Assembly (NCBI GenBank): GCA_003557905.1
Contig: PWNH01000080.1
Coordinates: 1-42,355, forward strand
From: Methanomassiliicoccaceae archaeon
Lineage (GTDB): Archaea > Thermoplasmatota > Thermoplasmata > Methanomassiliicoccales > Methanomethylophilaceae
Direction of reading: 5' to 3'
DNA: 42,355 nucleotides
Below the pieces are notes generated by a model, which searched no databases, was not told the DNA's origin, and saw nothing but the letters and a program-made list of their open reading frames with translations. The position numbers and the translations under genes are program-made. Of this stretch, positions 1-8,256 are shown piece after piece (position 1 is the first letter of the stretch; each line of letters starts with the position of its first letter).

Positions 1-750
1 CAGCAGATGACCCACTTCCTTACCGATCCACAGTGGATCATACCCTCATTGATAGCGCCGTTCATGTTCACCATCGTCACCCTGATGATATTCAAGGACG
101 TCGACGGCCCCGTGGTGCTGCAGGCCGTCCTCGGGGGCGGTGTCCTCGGGATGTGGGGCAACACCCTCTACTCTTCGGGATGGTCGATAAGCTATGACCG
201 TTACAACGGAACGTTGGAGCCACTCATGGTCTCTCCCACCAATCTCATGGATGTCGTCACCGGCAGGTCCATATGGAACACACTCATCGGCCTTTCCAAT
301 GCCGTGCTGGTGTTCATCGTCGCAGAACTCATGTTCCAGACCGGCATAGGACTGGCGAACCCTGGTCAGTTCTTCATAATACTGATACTGACGCTTGCAT
401 CCCTGGCATCCATAGGTCTGATATTCTCGGCCTTCTTCGTTCTCACACGCGCGTCGTCGGTGTTGATGTCGTCCTTGGAGTTCCCGATCTATGTGGTCAG
501 CGGTGCCATGTTCCCGATAAGCATACTGCCGGGATGGGTAATCCCGATATCCTACGTCCTCGCTCCCTCATGGGGCGTGGATGCGATGAAGATTGCTGCA
601 CTTGATGGTTACACGGGATTGGGCATGGGCGTGGTGGGGAGTATCGCCATCATGTTGGCCCTTACCCTCTTCTATGTGCTCATGGCCAAATGGTTCTTCA
701 AAAAGATCGAACGGAATGTCAGATCGTACGGCACCATAGGGAGGTTCTGA
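1..750 (+). CDS. ABC-2 type transporter permease, probably 5'-truncated by the window edge
   Basis: This is an integral membrane subunit of an ABC-2 type (drug, polysaccharide or lipid) exporter. The frame is open from base 1, and the first in-window ATG is at 7, almost immediately before the amphipathic segment and first membrane helix (SLIAPFMFTIVTLMIF). In this family some 15-30 residues usually precede that point, so the true start probably lies upstream of the window. About six hydrophobic helices are visible, and the central part (YNGTLEPLMVSPTN) is the typical ABC-2 loop that couples to the ATPase. The tail is basic (KWFFKKIERNVRS). One base separates its stop from the next gene, a second ABC-2 permease, so the two probably form a heterodimer with an ATPase encoded upstream. 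The substrate cannot be told from the sequence. Confidence 0.85.
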   Translation, partial: QQMTHFLTDPQWIIPSLIAPFMFTIVTLMIFKDVDGPVVLQAVLGGGVLGMWGNTLYSSGWSISYDRYNGTLEPLMVSPTNLMDVVTGRSIWNTLIGLSNAVLVFIVAELMFQTGIGLANPGQFFIILILTLASLASIGLIFSAFFVLTRASSVLMSSLEFPIYVVSGAMFPISILPGWVIPISYVLAPSWGVDAMKIAALDGYTGLGMGVVGSIAIMLALTLFYVLMAKWFFKKIERNVRSYGTIGRF

Positions 751-751
751 T

Positions 752-1561
752 ATGGAGAGTTTCAACCTAAGACACACCGCCAGGGTCCTGGCGCATTCAT
801 CCTCGTTGTCTGTGAGGAACACATTCGCCGCCATTCCGTGGTGGCTGTGGTTGAGCCAGGTCCTGTTCACCTCCCTTTTCGCCATGGCCTTCTTCGCCTT
901 CGTGGCGGACTTCGCCGCCAACCCCGAGGTTACCGTGGCGTACGTGGTGCTCGGCAACTCGATTCAATCCATCGCCATGGTCACATTGTATTCGATAGCC
1001 AACCTGCCCGCCATCGAGAAGCATGTGGGGACCATGCCGGTACTCATAGCATCACCGGTGGGATTGTTCACCTTGTTCACCGGTATGGCATTGTTCCAGA
1101 TATTGGCGGGATTCCTCACCGTGACCGTGTCGCTAGGTTATGCGGTCTTCATCTTCGGTCTTGACCTGAGCACCATGCATTTCAGCGTCATGGCGGTCAT
1201 CGTGGTCATCACCGCCTTCTCCATGGCCGGATTGGGCATGATGATCGGCGCCATAGGAATCTACCTGCGCACGGGGATGATAATAGCCAGCGTGATATCC
1301 TATATCGGCCTGGTGTTGTGCGGTGTCAACTTCCCCGTAAGCTATCTCCCCGGTTGGTTGCAACCAGTCTCCTACAGCCTTCCACTCACATATGCGGTGG
1401 AGGCTGCCCGCCTGGCTGCTGAAGGGGCCTCCTTTGCAGAGGTCATGCCCCAACTGCAGATGATGGCCATACTCGGTGTGGCAATGCTCATCCTGAGCTG
1501 GTTCATGCTGCGAGGATTCGAGAGGATGGTCCGGAAGAGGGGCAGCTACGAGGCGTTCTGA
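752..1561 (+). CDS. ABC-2 type transporter permease, second subunit
   Basis: A 269-residue ABC-2 permease and likely partner of the permease just upstream; a single base separates the two genes. After a short soluble N-terminus, six membrane segments can be traced, starting around residue 30 (WWLWLSQVLFTSLFAMAFF). The last extracellular loop carries the family pattern YLPGWLQPVSYSLPLTYAVEAAR, and the tail is basic (RGFERMVRKRG). ATG at 752 is the obvious start. No ATPase is encoded downstream, because the next genes lie on the other strand. The substrate is unknown. Confidence 0.85.
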   Translation: MESFNLRHTARVLAHSSSLSVRNTFAAIPWWLWLSQVLFTSLFAMAFFAFVADFAANPEVTVAYVVLGNSIQSIAMVTLYSIANLPAIEKHVGTMPVLIASPVGLFTLFTGMALFQILAGFLTVTVSLGYAVFIFGLDLSTMHFSVMAVIVVITAFSMAGLGMMIGAIGIYLRTGMIIASVISYIGLVLCGVNFPVSYLPGWLQPVSYSLPLTYAVEAARLAAEGASFAEVMPQLQMMAILGVAMLILSWFMLRGFERMVRKRGSYEAF

Positions 1562-1577
1562 GAAGAGGGAAGGGGTT

Positions 1578-2228
1578 TCAGCGTATCTCGATGCGCTTCC
1601 CGGTGACCATGTAATGGACCTTCTCCGCGATCTTGCAGGCGTTGTCACCGCACCTCTCCAGATAACGGGCCACCATCAGGTATGAGGTGTAGGTGTCAAC
1701 GTTGCAGGCACAGGCCTTCATCTCCGCCAGTGCCGTACGCAGATAATCATAGCGCATTCGGTCCAACTCATCATCACGGGATTCGAAGTCCTCGACCAAC
1801 TTGACATTCGACGTCTCGAAGGCCATGAGGGAGTCGCGGACCATCTCTATGGCCACCGCACCCATGAAGGATATCTGCGGCATCGGTTTATGCTCCCCGG
1901 ACTCCATGAGGTCTATGGCGGCGTTGGAGATGTTCTTCGCGTAACGCCCTATCCTCTCGATGTAGGTGATCATCTTCAGGATGGTCGCTATGCGACGCAT
2001 GTCCCCCGCCATCGGCTGATGGAGAACCAGCAGCCGGAGCGCCTCATCCTCTATGAGGCTGTCCAGACGGGACGCCTCATCCTTATGCTCCAACACCCAA
2101 TCGGCCATCACGCGGTCGCCGTTGGCGAAAGCGGTGACTGAACGGTCTAGCATGTTGCAGACCAGGTTCCCCATCTCTATGACGTCTCCCGTCAGTGCGT
2201 CCAAGTCTGCGTGGAATTTGTTCCTCAT
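1578..2228 (-). CDS. phoU: PhoU, phosphate transport regulator
   Basis: PhoU is an all-helical cytoplasmic protein that associates with the PstSCAB phosphate importer and damps uptake when phosphate is plentiful. This 216-residue protein has the normal family length and two tandem PhoU three-helix repeats, each with the metal-binding style E-R-x-G/C-D pattern (YIERIGRYAKN near residue 90 and YLERCGDNACKI near residue 191). It is the last gene of pstCA-pstB-phoU. A GGGTGA Shine-Dalgarno ends four bases before the ATG and contains the stop codon of pstB, which points to translational coupling. A second, AbrB-fused PhoU is encoded at 8257, so this island carries two PhoU-family regulators. Confidence 0.95.
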   Translation of the reverse strand: MRNKFHADLDALTGDVIEMGNLVCNMLDRSVTAFANGDRVMADWVLEHKDEASRLDSLIEDEALRLLVLHQPMAGDMRRIATILKMITYIERIGRYAKNISNAAIDLMESGEHKPMPQISFMGAVAIEMVRDSLMAFETSNVKLVEDFESRDDELDRMRYDYLRTALAEMKACACNVDTYTSYLMVARYLERCGDNACKIAEKVHYMVTGKRIEIR

Positions 2229-2232
2229 GGTC

Positions 2233-2991
2233 TCACCCGAACCTTCCTGTTATGTATCGTTCCGTCAACTCCTCAGACGGATTCTCGAATATGTTCTCCG
2301 TCTTATCGAATTCAATCAGTTTTCCCATATACATAAACCCTGTGTAATCGCTTATCCTCGATGCCTGTTGCATGTTATGGGTGACTATGACAACGGTATA
2401 GTCTTTCTTCAAGTCCTGCGCGAGATCCTCTATCTTGTTGGTTGCGATGGGATCCAACGCCGAGGTCGGCTCATCCATCAGGATGACCTCAGGATTCACG
2501 GACAGGGCCCGGGCGATGCAGAGACGTTGCTGCTGACCTCCGGACAAGCTCATAGCCGATGCTCCGAGACGGTCCTGAACCTCGCTCCAGAGTGCGGACT
2601 TGTTGATGCATTCCTCCACCAGTTTGTCCAGCGACTCCCGGTCCGTGACCCCGTGGAGACGTGGCCCGTATGTGACGTTGTCCTTTATCGACATGGGGAA
2701 CGGGTTCGGTTTTTGGAAGATCATACCGATCTTCTTGCGGAGGGCCATCACGTCGGTCTCCGGCGCTAATATGTTCTTGTCATGGAAAGTAATCTCCCCC
2801 TCCACGCGGCAACCGGCTATGATGTCGTTCATACGATTGATGGAACGTAGAAGGGTAGACTTTCCGCAACCGGATGGTCCGATGAGTGCTGTGATGCTGT
2901 TGGGCTTCACCGACATGCTTACGTCATGAAGGGCCTGGTTCTCACCGTACCACAGGTTCAGTCCCTTTATATCTATCAGGTTAGTGGACAT
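2233..2991 (-). CDS. pstB: PstB, phosphate ABC transporter ATP-binding protein
   Basis: ATPase of the high-affinity phosphate importer, acting at the cytoplasmic face of the membrane on PstC-PstA. Walker A GPSGCGKS lies at residues 38-45, signature LSGGQQQR near 149-156 and Walker B LMDEP near 171-175. The segment [13 protein letters not shown] after the Q-loop is characteristic of PstB. The open frame extends to a TTG at 3003, but I place the start at ATG 2991. A GGTGA Shine-Dalgarno sits five bases before it and includes the TGA stop of the permease gene. This gives 252 residues, the usual PstB length. The gene lies between the fused permease and phoU. Confidence 0.96.
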   Translation of the reverse strand: MSTNLIDIKGLNLWYGENQALHDVSMSVKPNSITALIGPSGCGKSTLLRSINRMNDIIAGCRVEGEITFHDKNILAPETDVMALRKKIGMIFQKPNPFPMSIKDNVTYGPRLHGVTDRESLDKLVEECINKSALWSEVQDRLGASAMSLSGGQQQRLCIARALSVNPEVILMDEPTSALDPIATNKIEDLAQDLKKDYTVVIVTHNMQQASRISDYTGFMYMGKLIEFDKTENIFENPSEELTERYITGRFG

Positions 2992-2996
2992 TTTGG

Positions 2997-4967
2997 TCAC
3001 CAATTGATCTTCTTGCTGTAATGGTATCTCAGGAAGGTCGCCGCCGAGTATATGCTGAGTACTATTATCAACAGCACCAGGGCGGTCCCGTACTGGTTGT
3101 CATAGGCGTCAGGGACCTCACTGGCCAGGAAATACAGGTGATATGGCAAGGCCATGACTGGGTCCATGACGCTGAAATCCCCGAGGCGGGTCTGATAGGC
3201 AACGACGGCGGTGAACATGATCGGCGCGGTCTCACCGGCGGCCCTACCGATGCTTAGTATGGTGCCGGTTATCACCCCCGGGAACGCTGCCGGGAGGACC
3301 ACCTTGGTTATGGTCTCCCATTTGGTGGCGCCTAGCGCCAAGGAGGCCTCCTTGAGCTCCTGGGGCACTCGCTTCACCGCTTCCTCAGTCGTCCTGACTA
3401 TTACAGGAAGGATGAGACACGCGAGTGTCAACCAACCAGCCAACAGGGAGACGCCGAAATCAAGGTAGATGACAAACGCCGCCATACCGAATAGTCCGAA
3501 AACCACCGACGGGGTGCCTGCCAAGTTGTCGATTCCGCCGCGTATGAAGTTGGTCCAGCGGGTGTCATGAGCGTATTCGGAGAGGTAGATGCCGGAGACG
3601 ACACCTATTGGCACTGCGATCGCTATGGTGCCTACCACCAGCTTGAGAGTCCCCAGGATGGCGGGGTATATACCGCCTGCCCTCCCTCCTTGGGAGGGGA
3701 ACTCGTTGATGAATTCGGCACTGAGGGCGGGTATGCCGTTGGATACGATATCCGTTATTATAACCAACAGCAAACCAACGACTACAAGCATCACCAGGGA
3801 TAGGATTCCATGGGCCAGCCTCTGATTCCATCGGGCGGCGGTGTAACGGGTGACTAGCATCAATCCCATGACCACCATCACGGATCCAAGGGCGGCATCA
3901 GCTCCGAACCAGAGTTCCACAAGTATCCATATCACGCCCAGTATGACTGCGTACCTAACCAGCTTGAATATTCGGGATGCCTTCTCCTGAGCATCCATGA
4001 AACGCTGACTCCGTATCTTCGGAGGCTTGGTCGGGTTGAACTTCTCCCTCATACGGCGCATGATGACACGGGAGGTTGTGTTGACCAGGAGCACTATCAC
4101 GAACAGCACCAGGGCCAACAGGAACAGTGCGGAGAAATGAGTGGTGCCGTAAGCGACCTCCTTCATCTCCATGGCGATGGTCGCGGTTATGGTCCTTATG
4201 GGCGACATTAGGTTAGTGAGAGGCTCGGGGAAAATGGGGGCGTTCCCGGTTACCATCATGACGGCCATCGTCTCACCCATGGCCCTTCCGATGCCCAATA
4301 TGGTAGCGGCGGAGATGCCGGATATGGCCGCCGGGACGACGACGCGGGAAGTGGTCTGCCAGCGGGTGGCCCCCATGGCCAAGGATGCTTCCCGGTATGA
4401 ACGGGGAACGGACGATATCGCATCCTCAGCCACTGAGATTATGGTGGGGAGGGCCATTATCCCGAGGAGTATTGAACCGGCCAACCAAGACTGTCCCGCA
4501 GTTGCCCCGGGTACGTTGTTGAGAAGGAATGGCACCAACACGACAAGACCGAAGAAGCCGTAAACCACCGATGGGATACCCGAGAATACCTCGGATATCA
4601 GCTTCAAAGGTTCACGGTACCGTTTCGGGGCCAGCTCGGATATGAAGATTGCAGCTCCCAGTCCCAACGGCAGGGCGAAGGCGATCGCGCCGATGGTCAC
4701 CAGAACCGTACCGACGATCAGCGGGTAGGCGCCGTAAAGCTCCCGGTTGGGCCTCCACACATCACCGTTGAGGAAGTTCCAGAGACCGATGTCACGTACG
4801 GCCGTCATGCTGCCCTCAGCTATGAAGCCGATTATCCCCAGAACGATGATGACCGCCAATGATGCCACGGCCATCAATCCGTATTTTATGAGGTCGTCAT
4901 CATGGACGGTCCTCCCCATGATGATGCGGGTCTTGACTCGATGCACCTCTTGTTTACCGACTACCAT
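2997..4967 (-). CDS. PstC-PstA fused phosphate ABC transporter permease
   Basis: A 656-residue membrane protein that joins both permease subunits of the phosphate importer in one chain. Residues about 25-300 match PstC: first helix, a loop around [17 protein letters not shown], and an EAA coupling motif at 193-210 ([11 protein letters not shown]). Residues about 410-656 match PstA, with a second EAA motif at 540-555 ([11 protein letters not shown]). The two halves are joined by a charged linker (310-335) and two additional hydrophobic segments (about 337-372). In most organisms pstC and pstA are separate genes of about 300 codons. I see no frameshift or internal stop. It is the first gene of the minus-strand operon, and the 26-base dyad at 5119-5144 lies about 150 bases upstream. 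An internal ATG at residue 17 is a possible alternative start. Confidence 0.93.
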   Translation of the reverse strand: MVVGKQEVHRVKTRIIMGRTVHDDDLIKYGLMAVASLAVIIVLGIIGFIAEGSMTAVRDIGLWNFLNGDVWRPNRELYGAYPLIVGTVLVTIGAIAFALPLGLGAAIFISELAPKRYREPLKLISEVFSGIPSVVYGFFGLVVLVPFLLNNVPGATAGQSWLAGSILLGIMALPTIISVAEDAISSVPRSYREASLAMGATRWQTTSRVVVPAAISGISAATILGIGRAMGETMAVMMVTGNAPIFPEPLTNLMSPIRTITATIAMEMKEVAYGTTHFSALFLLALVLFVIVLLVNTTSRVIMRRMREKFNPTKPPKIRSQRFMDAQEKASRIFKLVRYAVILGVIWILVELWFGADAALGSVMVVMGLMLVTRYTAARWNQRLAHGILSLVMLVVVGLLLVIITDIVSNGIPALSAEFINEFPSQGGRAGGIYPAILGTLKLVVGTIAIAVPIGVVSGIYLSEYAHDTRWTNFIRGGIDNLAGTPSVVFGLFGMAAFVIYLDFGVSLLAGWLTLACLILPVIVRTTEEAVKRVPQELKEASLALGATKWETITKVVLPAAFPGVITGTILSIGRAAGETAPIMFTAVVAYQTRLGDFSVMDPVMALPYHLYFLASEVPDAYDNQYGTALVLLIIVLSIYSAATFLRYHYSKKINW

Positions 4968-5245
4968 GTGAATACCCTGTGATATCTGAGACCGAACATG
5001 TCGGAAGGATTCTCATGCAAAAATATGTGGCCTGGAGGAGAACTAACCCGATCATTGCGATACGAGGGCCTGCCTATAACCAATCAAATACCTCAATCGA
5101 GTGAATTCATGAATTTAATATATACTTAATCGACATAGTATATATTAACAACATATTACTATATAGACAAATGATTTTACTGAATAAACAGGTTTTTCCT
5201 ATTTTCTGAAAATCATATTAAATCGGATATCGATACCTTAATGCG
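4968..5245. other. Divergent intergenic region between pstCA and the SLC13 transporter
   Basis: 278 bases without a gene. The half nearest pstCA has ordinary composition; bases 5110-5225 are very A/T-rich. It contains the 26-base dyad at 5119-5144. A TATTAAAT box at about 5215-5222 sits 25-30 bases before the GTG start at 5246, which suggests a leaderless SLC13 transcript. Reading the minus strand, the TATATA arms of the dyad are the best TATA candidates for pstCA, which would give a leader of roughly 120 bases. I see no small open frame or RNA gene here. Confidence 0.6.
5119..5144. promoter_or_regulatory. Copy 1 of the 26-base dyad: candidate phosphate operator
   Basis: TATATAC (5119-5125), TTAA, TCGA (5130-5133), CATA, GTATATA (5138-5144). 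The 7-base outer arms are perfect inverted repeats, and the central TCGA is itself palindromic and lies exactly on the dyad axis. The same layout occurs at 7966-7991 in front of pstS. The arms can serve as TATA boxes, so a bound protein could block TBP. The operator role is inferred from two copies in one phosphate island. Confidence 0.6.
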
Positions 5246-7051
5246 GTGCCTTGGTTGCTCAACTCCCGAATAATTGAGAATCTGGACCTTATACTGGTTT
5301 TGGTTGTTCTAGTAGGAGTGCTCGTACTCTTCGCCTGGAACAAATGGCGTTACGACATCGTGGCACTCATCGCACTGATGATCCTCACCTTGGCGGGCAT
5401 AATCGACCCGGATGAGGCTTTCATGGGTTTCGCACATCCCGCAGTAATAACGGTGGCTGCCGTACTGGTGGTAACTCGCGGACTTTTGCATTCAGGATTA
5501 ATCGATGTGGTTATAAAAATGATATCCAGAGTTGGGGATGTGTTCCTAGTCCAACTCTCTGCCCTAATGCTTACGGTGGTTGTGCTTTCTGCATTCATAA
5601 ACAATATTGGTGCCATGGCACTAATGCTGCCTATTGCGATCAAGATGGCTAGGAAGGCGGGGAGGTCACCGGCCCTATATCTAATGCCTATTGCGTTCGG
5701 ATCCCTGCTTGGCGGCCTGATAACAATGATCGGAACCCCTCCGAATATTATCATCGCTTTGGCTAGGGCTGAGAACGGAACACAGCCCTTCGGGATGTTC
5801 GATTTCGCTCCTGTTGGCATAATGACAGCTACAGCTGGATTGCTGTTCATAGTACTCTTAGGCTGGAGACTTATCCCGCAGAGACAAGACAGTGAAGCGG
5901 GCAAAATGATTGCTCAAATCAAGGATTACATCACTGAACTCAGAGTTCCTAAGAACTCTGCCCTTGTAGGCAGGCCAGTCAAAGACATTGCAAAGATGAC
6001 TGATTCAGAGGTTGTCATATTGGAGTTGGTGAGGAGAAAGGAGAGTTTCAAAGCTCCCTCAGCCTTCAAGGTCATCAAGACCTCCGATATACTTGTAGTC
6101 AAAGGCTGTACTGACAATATCAAAATCCTAATAGATGACTTGGGACTTGAATTAACGGAAAAAAGGGATTTTGATAATGGGCTGAGATCGGCTGACGAAG
6201 TGGACATGGCAGAGGTCGTGGTGTCACAGAATTCACTGATGAGAGGAAAGACCGTCCGAGAACTAAAGCTGCATGACCTCCATGGCCTGAATCTACTTGC
6301 TATTTCAAGACAGGGGCGCCACATACAGGGAAGGTTGGACTCAACCCGGATACAGGAGGGCGACATGTTGCTAGTCAGAGGGCCAAAGGAGACTATCTTT
6401 TCTTCAATAACAAATCTTGGCTTGATCCCCTTGGCCAGCGGCGACATTAGTCTCGGCAGGCAACGGAGGATATATCCTGCGTTGGCAATCTTCTCAATCG
6501 GAATCATTGCTGCAGCATTCAATATCCTTCCCATCGCGGTTGCCTTGATGTCTGTGGCGGTGGTAATGTTAATAACCAATCTGATACCGATTAAGGATCT
6601 TTATACCAGCATAGACTGGCCGATAATAATTCTATTGGGTGCAATGATTCCAGTGGGGGCGGCATTCGGTAAAGTGGGAGGCACCTCCCTTATTGCGAAT
6701 TTTATACTAGATTTCGGACCAGTTATGACGCCCCACTTGGCAGTCGTCATAATCCTCATAGCAAGCATGCTATTATCCGACATATTGAACAATGCCGCTG
6801 TAGCGGTTCTTATGGCACCCCTGGCTATTGAAATTGCCAATAAAATGGCGGTATCCGCAGACCCTATGTTGATGGCTGTTGCAATAGGGGCATCATGTGC
6901 CTTCCTGACCCCCATAGGTCACCAATCAAACGCCTTGGTTATGGGGCCGGGAGGGTATAGATTCACAGACTACTGGCCTATGGGACTGCCTGTGCAAATC
7001 ATCATAATAATAGTTGCCGTGCCTTCTATTTTCTTCGTATGGCCTTTCTGA
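5246..7051 (+). CDS. SLC13/DASS-type anion transporter with two RCK_C (TrkA-C) domains
   Basis: A 601-residue permease of the ion transporter superfamily (SLC13/CitT/ArsB-like). The N-terminal half (residues 1-215) holds about six helices and the substrate-loop motif TMIGTPPNIIIAL. Two RCK_C/TrkA_C ligand-sensing domains follow (about 220-295 and 305-385). The C-terminal half repeats the transporter fold with SDILNNAAVAVLMAPLA and FLTPIGHQSNALVMGPGGY. Family members carry sulfate, phosphate, dicarboxylates or other anions with sodium or protons. Its position inside the pst island and behind the same dyad as pstCA suggests phosphate. Start is GTG at 5246; the ATG at 5241 is out of frame. Composition is A/T-richer than its neighbours: two 60-base lines I counted had 25 and 28 G+C. 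This may reflect transfer. Confidence 0.85.
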   Translation: MPWLLNSRIIENLDLILVLVVLVGVLVLFAWNKWRYDIVALIALMILTLAGIIDPDEAFMGFAHPAVITVAAVLVVTRGLLHSGLIDVVIKMISRVGDVFLVQLSALMLTVVVLSAFINNIGAMALMLPIAIKMARKAGRSPALYLMPIAFGSLLGGLITMIGTPPNIIIALARAENGTQPFGMFDFAPVGIMTATAGLLFIVLLGWRLIPQRQDSEAGKMIAQIKDYITELRVPKNSALVGRPVKDIAKMTDSEVVILELVRRKESFKAPSAFKVIKTSDILVVKGCTDNIKILIDDLGLELTEKRDFDNGLRSADEVDMAEVVVSQNSLMRGKTVRELKLHDLHGLNLLAISRQGRHIQGRLDSTRIQEGDMLLVRGPKETIFSSITNLGLIPLASGDISLGRQRRIYPALAIFSIGIIAAAFNILPIAVALMSVAVVMLITNLIPIKDLYTSIDWPIIILLGAMIPVGAAFGKVGGTSLIANFILDFGPVMTPHLAVVIILIASMLLSDILNNAAVAVLMAPLAIEIANKMAVSADPMLMAVAIGASCAFLTPIGHQSNALVMGPGGYRFTDYWPMGLPVQIIIIIVAVPSIFFVWPF

Positions 7052-7084
7052 TAAGAAAAATGGGAAGGTGTTTGGTTTAGGTGT

Positions 7085-7930
7085 TTATGCGTTCAGAGGA
7101 ACGAAACCCTTGTTGGCCAGGATCTGCTGGGCGGTTGGCTGCATGATCCACTCCAAGAAGGCGGCGGTCCATTCGCTAGGTTCTCCGCCAGTGACCAGAA
7201 TCAGATCTCTCTGGATAGCATAGGAGTCATCGGCCACATTGGCTGCGGTCGGACTGACGCCGTCTATGTCTATGGGGTTGGTTCCATCAATGAAGGCCAG
7301 ACCGACATATCCGATGCTCCAAGGGTTGTTGTTGACATCAGCCTTCATCTGGCTGTTAGATGCGGTGACCAGGGTATTGAGGCTGATGTCGCTGTTGAGC
7401 ATCACAGTGGAATCGAAACAGTCACGGGTACCGGACGCTGTGTCACGGGTGTACTTGACTATAGTCTGGTCAGGGCCTCCAAGTTGGTTCCAATTTGTGT
7501 AGGTACCATTGTAAATACCCTCGACCTGAGCACGTGTCAAGTCTGTGACCCCTGCAGTATTGACGCCGCTTCCGACTATGATGGCCACGCCGTCCTTGCC
7601 GATAACATGGATCTGCATATCAGGATATTGTGCCAATTCAGAAGCCCTTACGTCACGGGATGTCATCCCGATGTCATGGGTCCCTTGGCCGGCAGCAACG
7701 ATGCCGCCGCCGGAGCCGCCACCGGTGATGGTAAGGGTAACGCCCACCGTCTCCTTCTCATACTGCTCCTTGAAATCAACCATTATCGGCTGCAGAGTGG
7801 TCGAACCGGTGATGGTAATCTCCGACTCGCCCAGACCTGAGCTGCTTCCACCGAAAACGGTCATCACACCTGCAGTTAACAGGATGGCTGTGACCGCCAC
7901 GATGATCGTTTTTCTTGAACTTGAGTCCAT
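7085..7930 (-). CDS. pstS: PstS, phosphate-binding protein of the ABC importer
   Basis: Extracytoplasmic phosphate receptor that delivers phosphate to the Pst permease. Residues 7-27 form a hydrophobic signal or anchor (TIIVAVTAILLTAGVMTVF). No lipobox cysteine follows, so it is probably held by this helix or released. Recognisable PstS features are ITGSTTLQPI at the mature N-terminus, GGGSGGGI for the phosphate loop, DIGMTSRDV, RDTASGTRDCF, and NPWSIGYVGLAF. Length 281 is normal. It is transcribed alone, convergent with the SLC13 gene, and not in the pstCA-pstB-phoU operon. On the minus strand one dyad arm (about 7963-7972) serves as TATA, and a GAGG Shine-Dalgarno lies about seven bases before ATG 7930. 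Confidence 0.95.
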   Translation of the reverse strand: MDSSSRKTIIVAVTAILLTAGVMTVFGGSSSGLGESEITITGSTTLQPIMVDFKEQYEKETVGVTLTITGGGSGGGIVAAGQGTHDIGMTSRDVRASELAQYPDMQIHVIGKDGVAIIVGSGVNTAGVTDLTRAQVEGIYNGTYTNWNQLGGPDQTIVKYTRDTASGTRDCFDSTVMLNSDISLNTLVTASNSQMKADVNNNPWSIGYVGLAFIDGTNPIDIDGVSPTAANVADDSYAIQRDLILVTGGEPSEWTAAFLEWIMQPTAQQILANKGFVPLNA

Positions 7931-8256
7931 TTGATTGCCTCAAAGAGGAAAAAACAGGATGTAAATATATACCTGTTCGATGTAGTATATACGATAGAAT
8001 GTTATCTATATAGATATCATATTAATTATTAGAAATTGCAAAATAGATATATTTAAGAATATTATAACCTAATATAATATAGTAATATTTCAAGTATTTT
8101 CTGATTTTATGGTAGTATCAAATTATTGCTGGTTTATATACAATTATAATTTTAAAATAATTGAGTGAATGCCTTTTAGAATTTCTTTAATAAACTATAT
8201 TGAAATGCAATCAAATATATATTAAAAACATCCCTCTAACTTCAGAGGTGACCCGT
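7931..8256. other. A/T-rich divergent promoter region between pstS and the AbrB-PhoU gene
   Basis: 326 bases, extremely A/T-rich from 7960 to 8225. It holds the second dyad (7966-7991). Further palindromic runs such as ATCTATATAGAT lie at about 8004-8015. A TATA box AAATATATATTA at about 8213-8224 serves the plus-strand gene, whose Shine-Dalgarno and TTG start follow at 8245-8259. No coding frame of credible composition is present. Confidence 0.6.
7966..7991. promoter_or_regulatory. Copy 2 of the 26-base dyad: candidate phosphate operator at pstS
   Basis: TATATAC (7966-7972), CTGT, TCGA (7977-7980), TGTA, GTATATA (7985-7991). The geometry is identical to 5119-5144: 7-base arms, 12-base spacer and centred TCGA, with the spacers differing mainly at positions that break symmetry. 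One arm coincides with the apparent pstS TATA box, which fits repression by occlusion. The binding protein is unknown; the divergent AbrB-PhoU protein is the nearest candidate. Confidence 0.6.

Noticed and set aside
5152-5225. Short open frames inside the A/T-rich intergenic regions
   Set aside because: They are short, without Shine-Dalgarno, and lie across the dyad and TATA elements.
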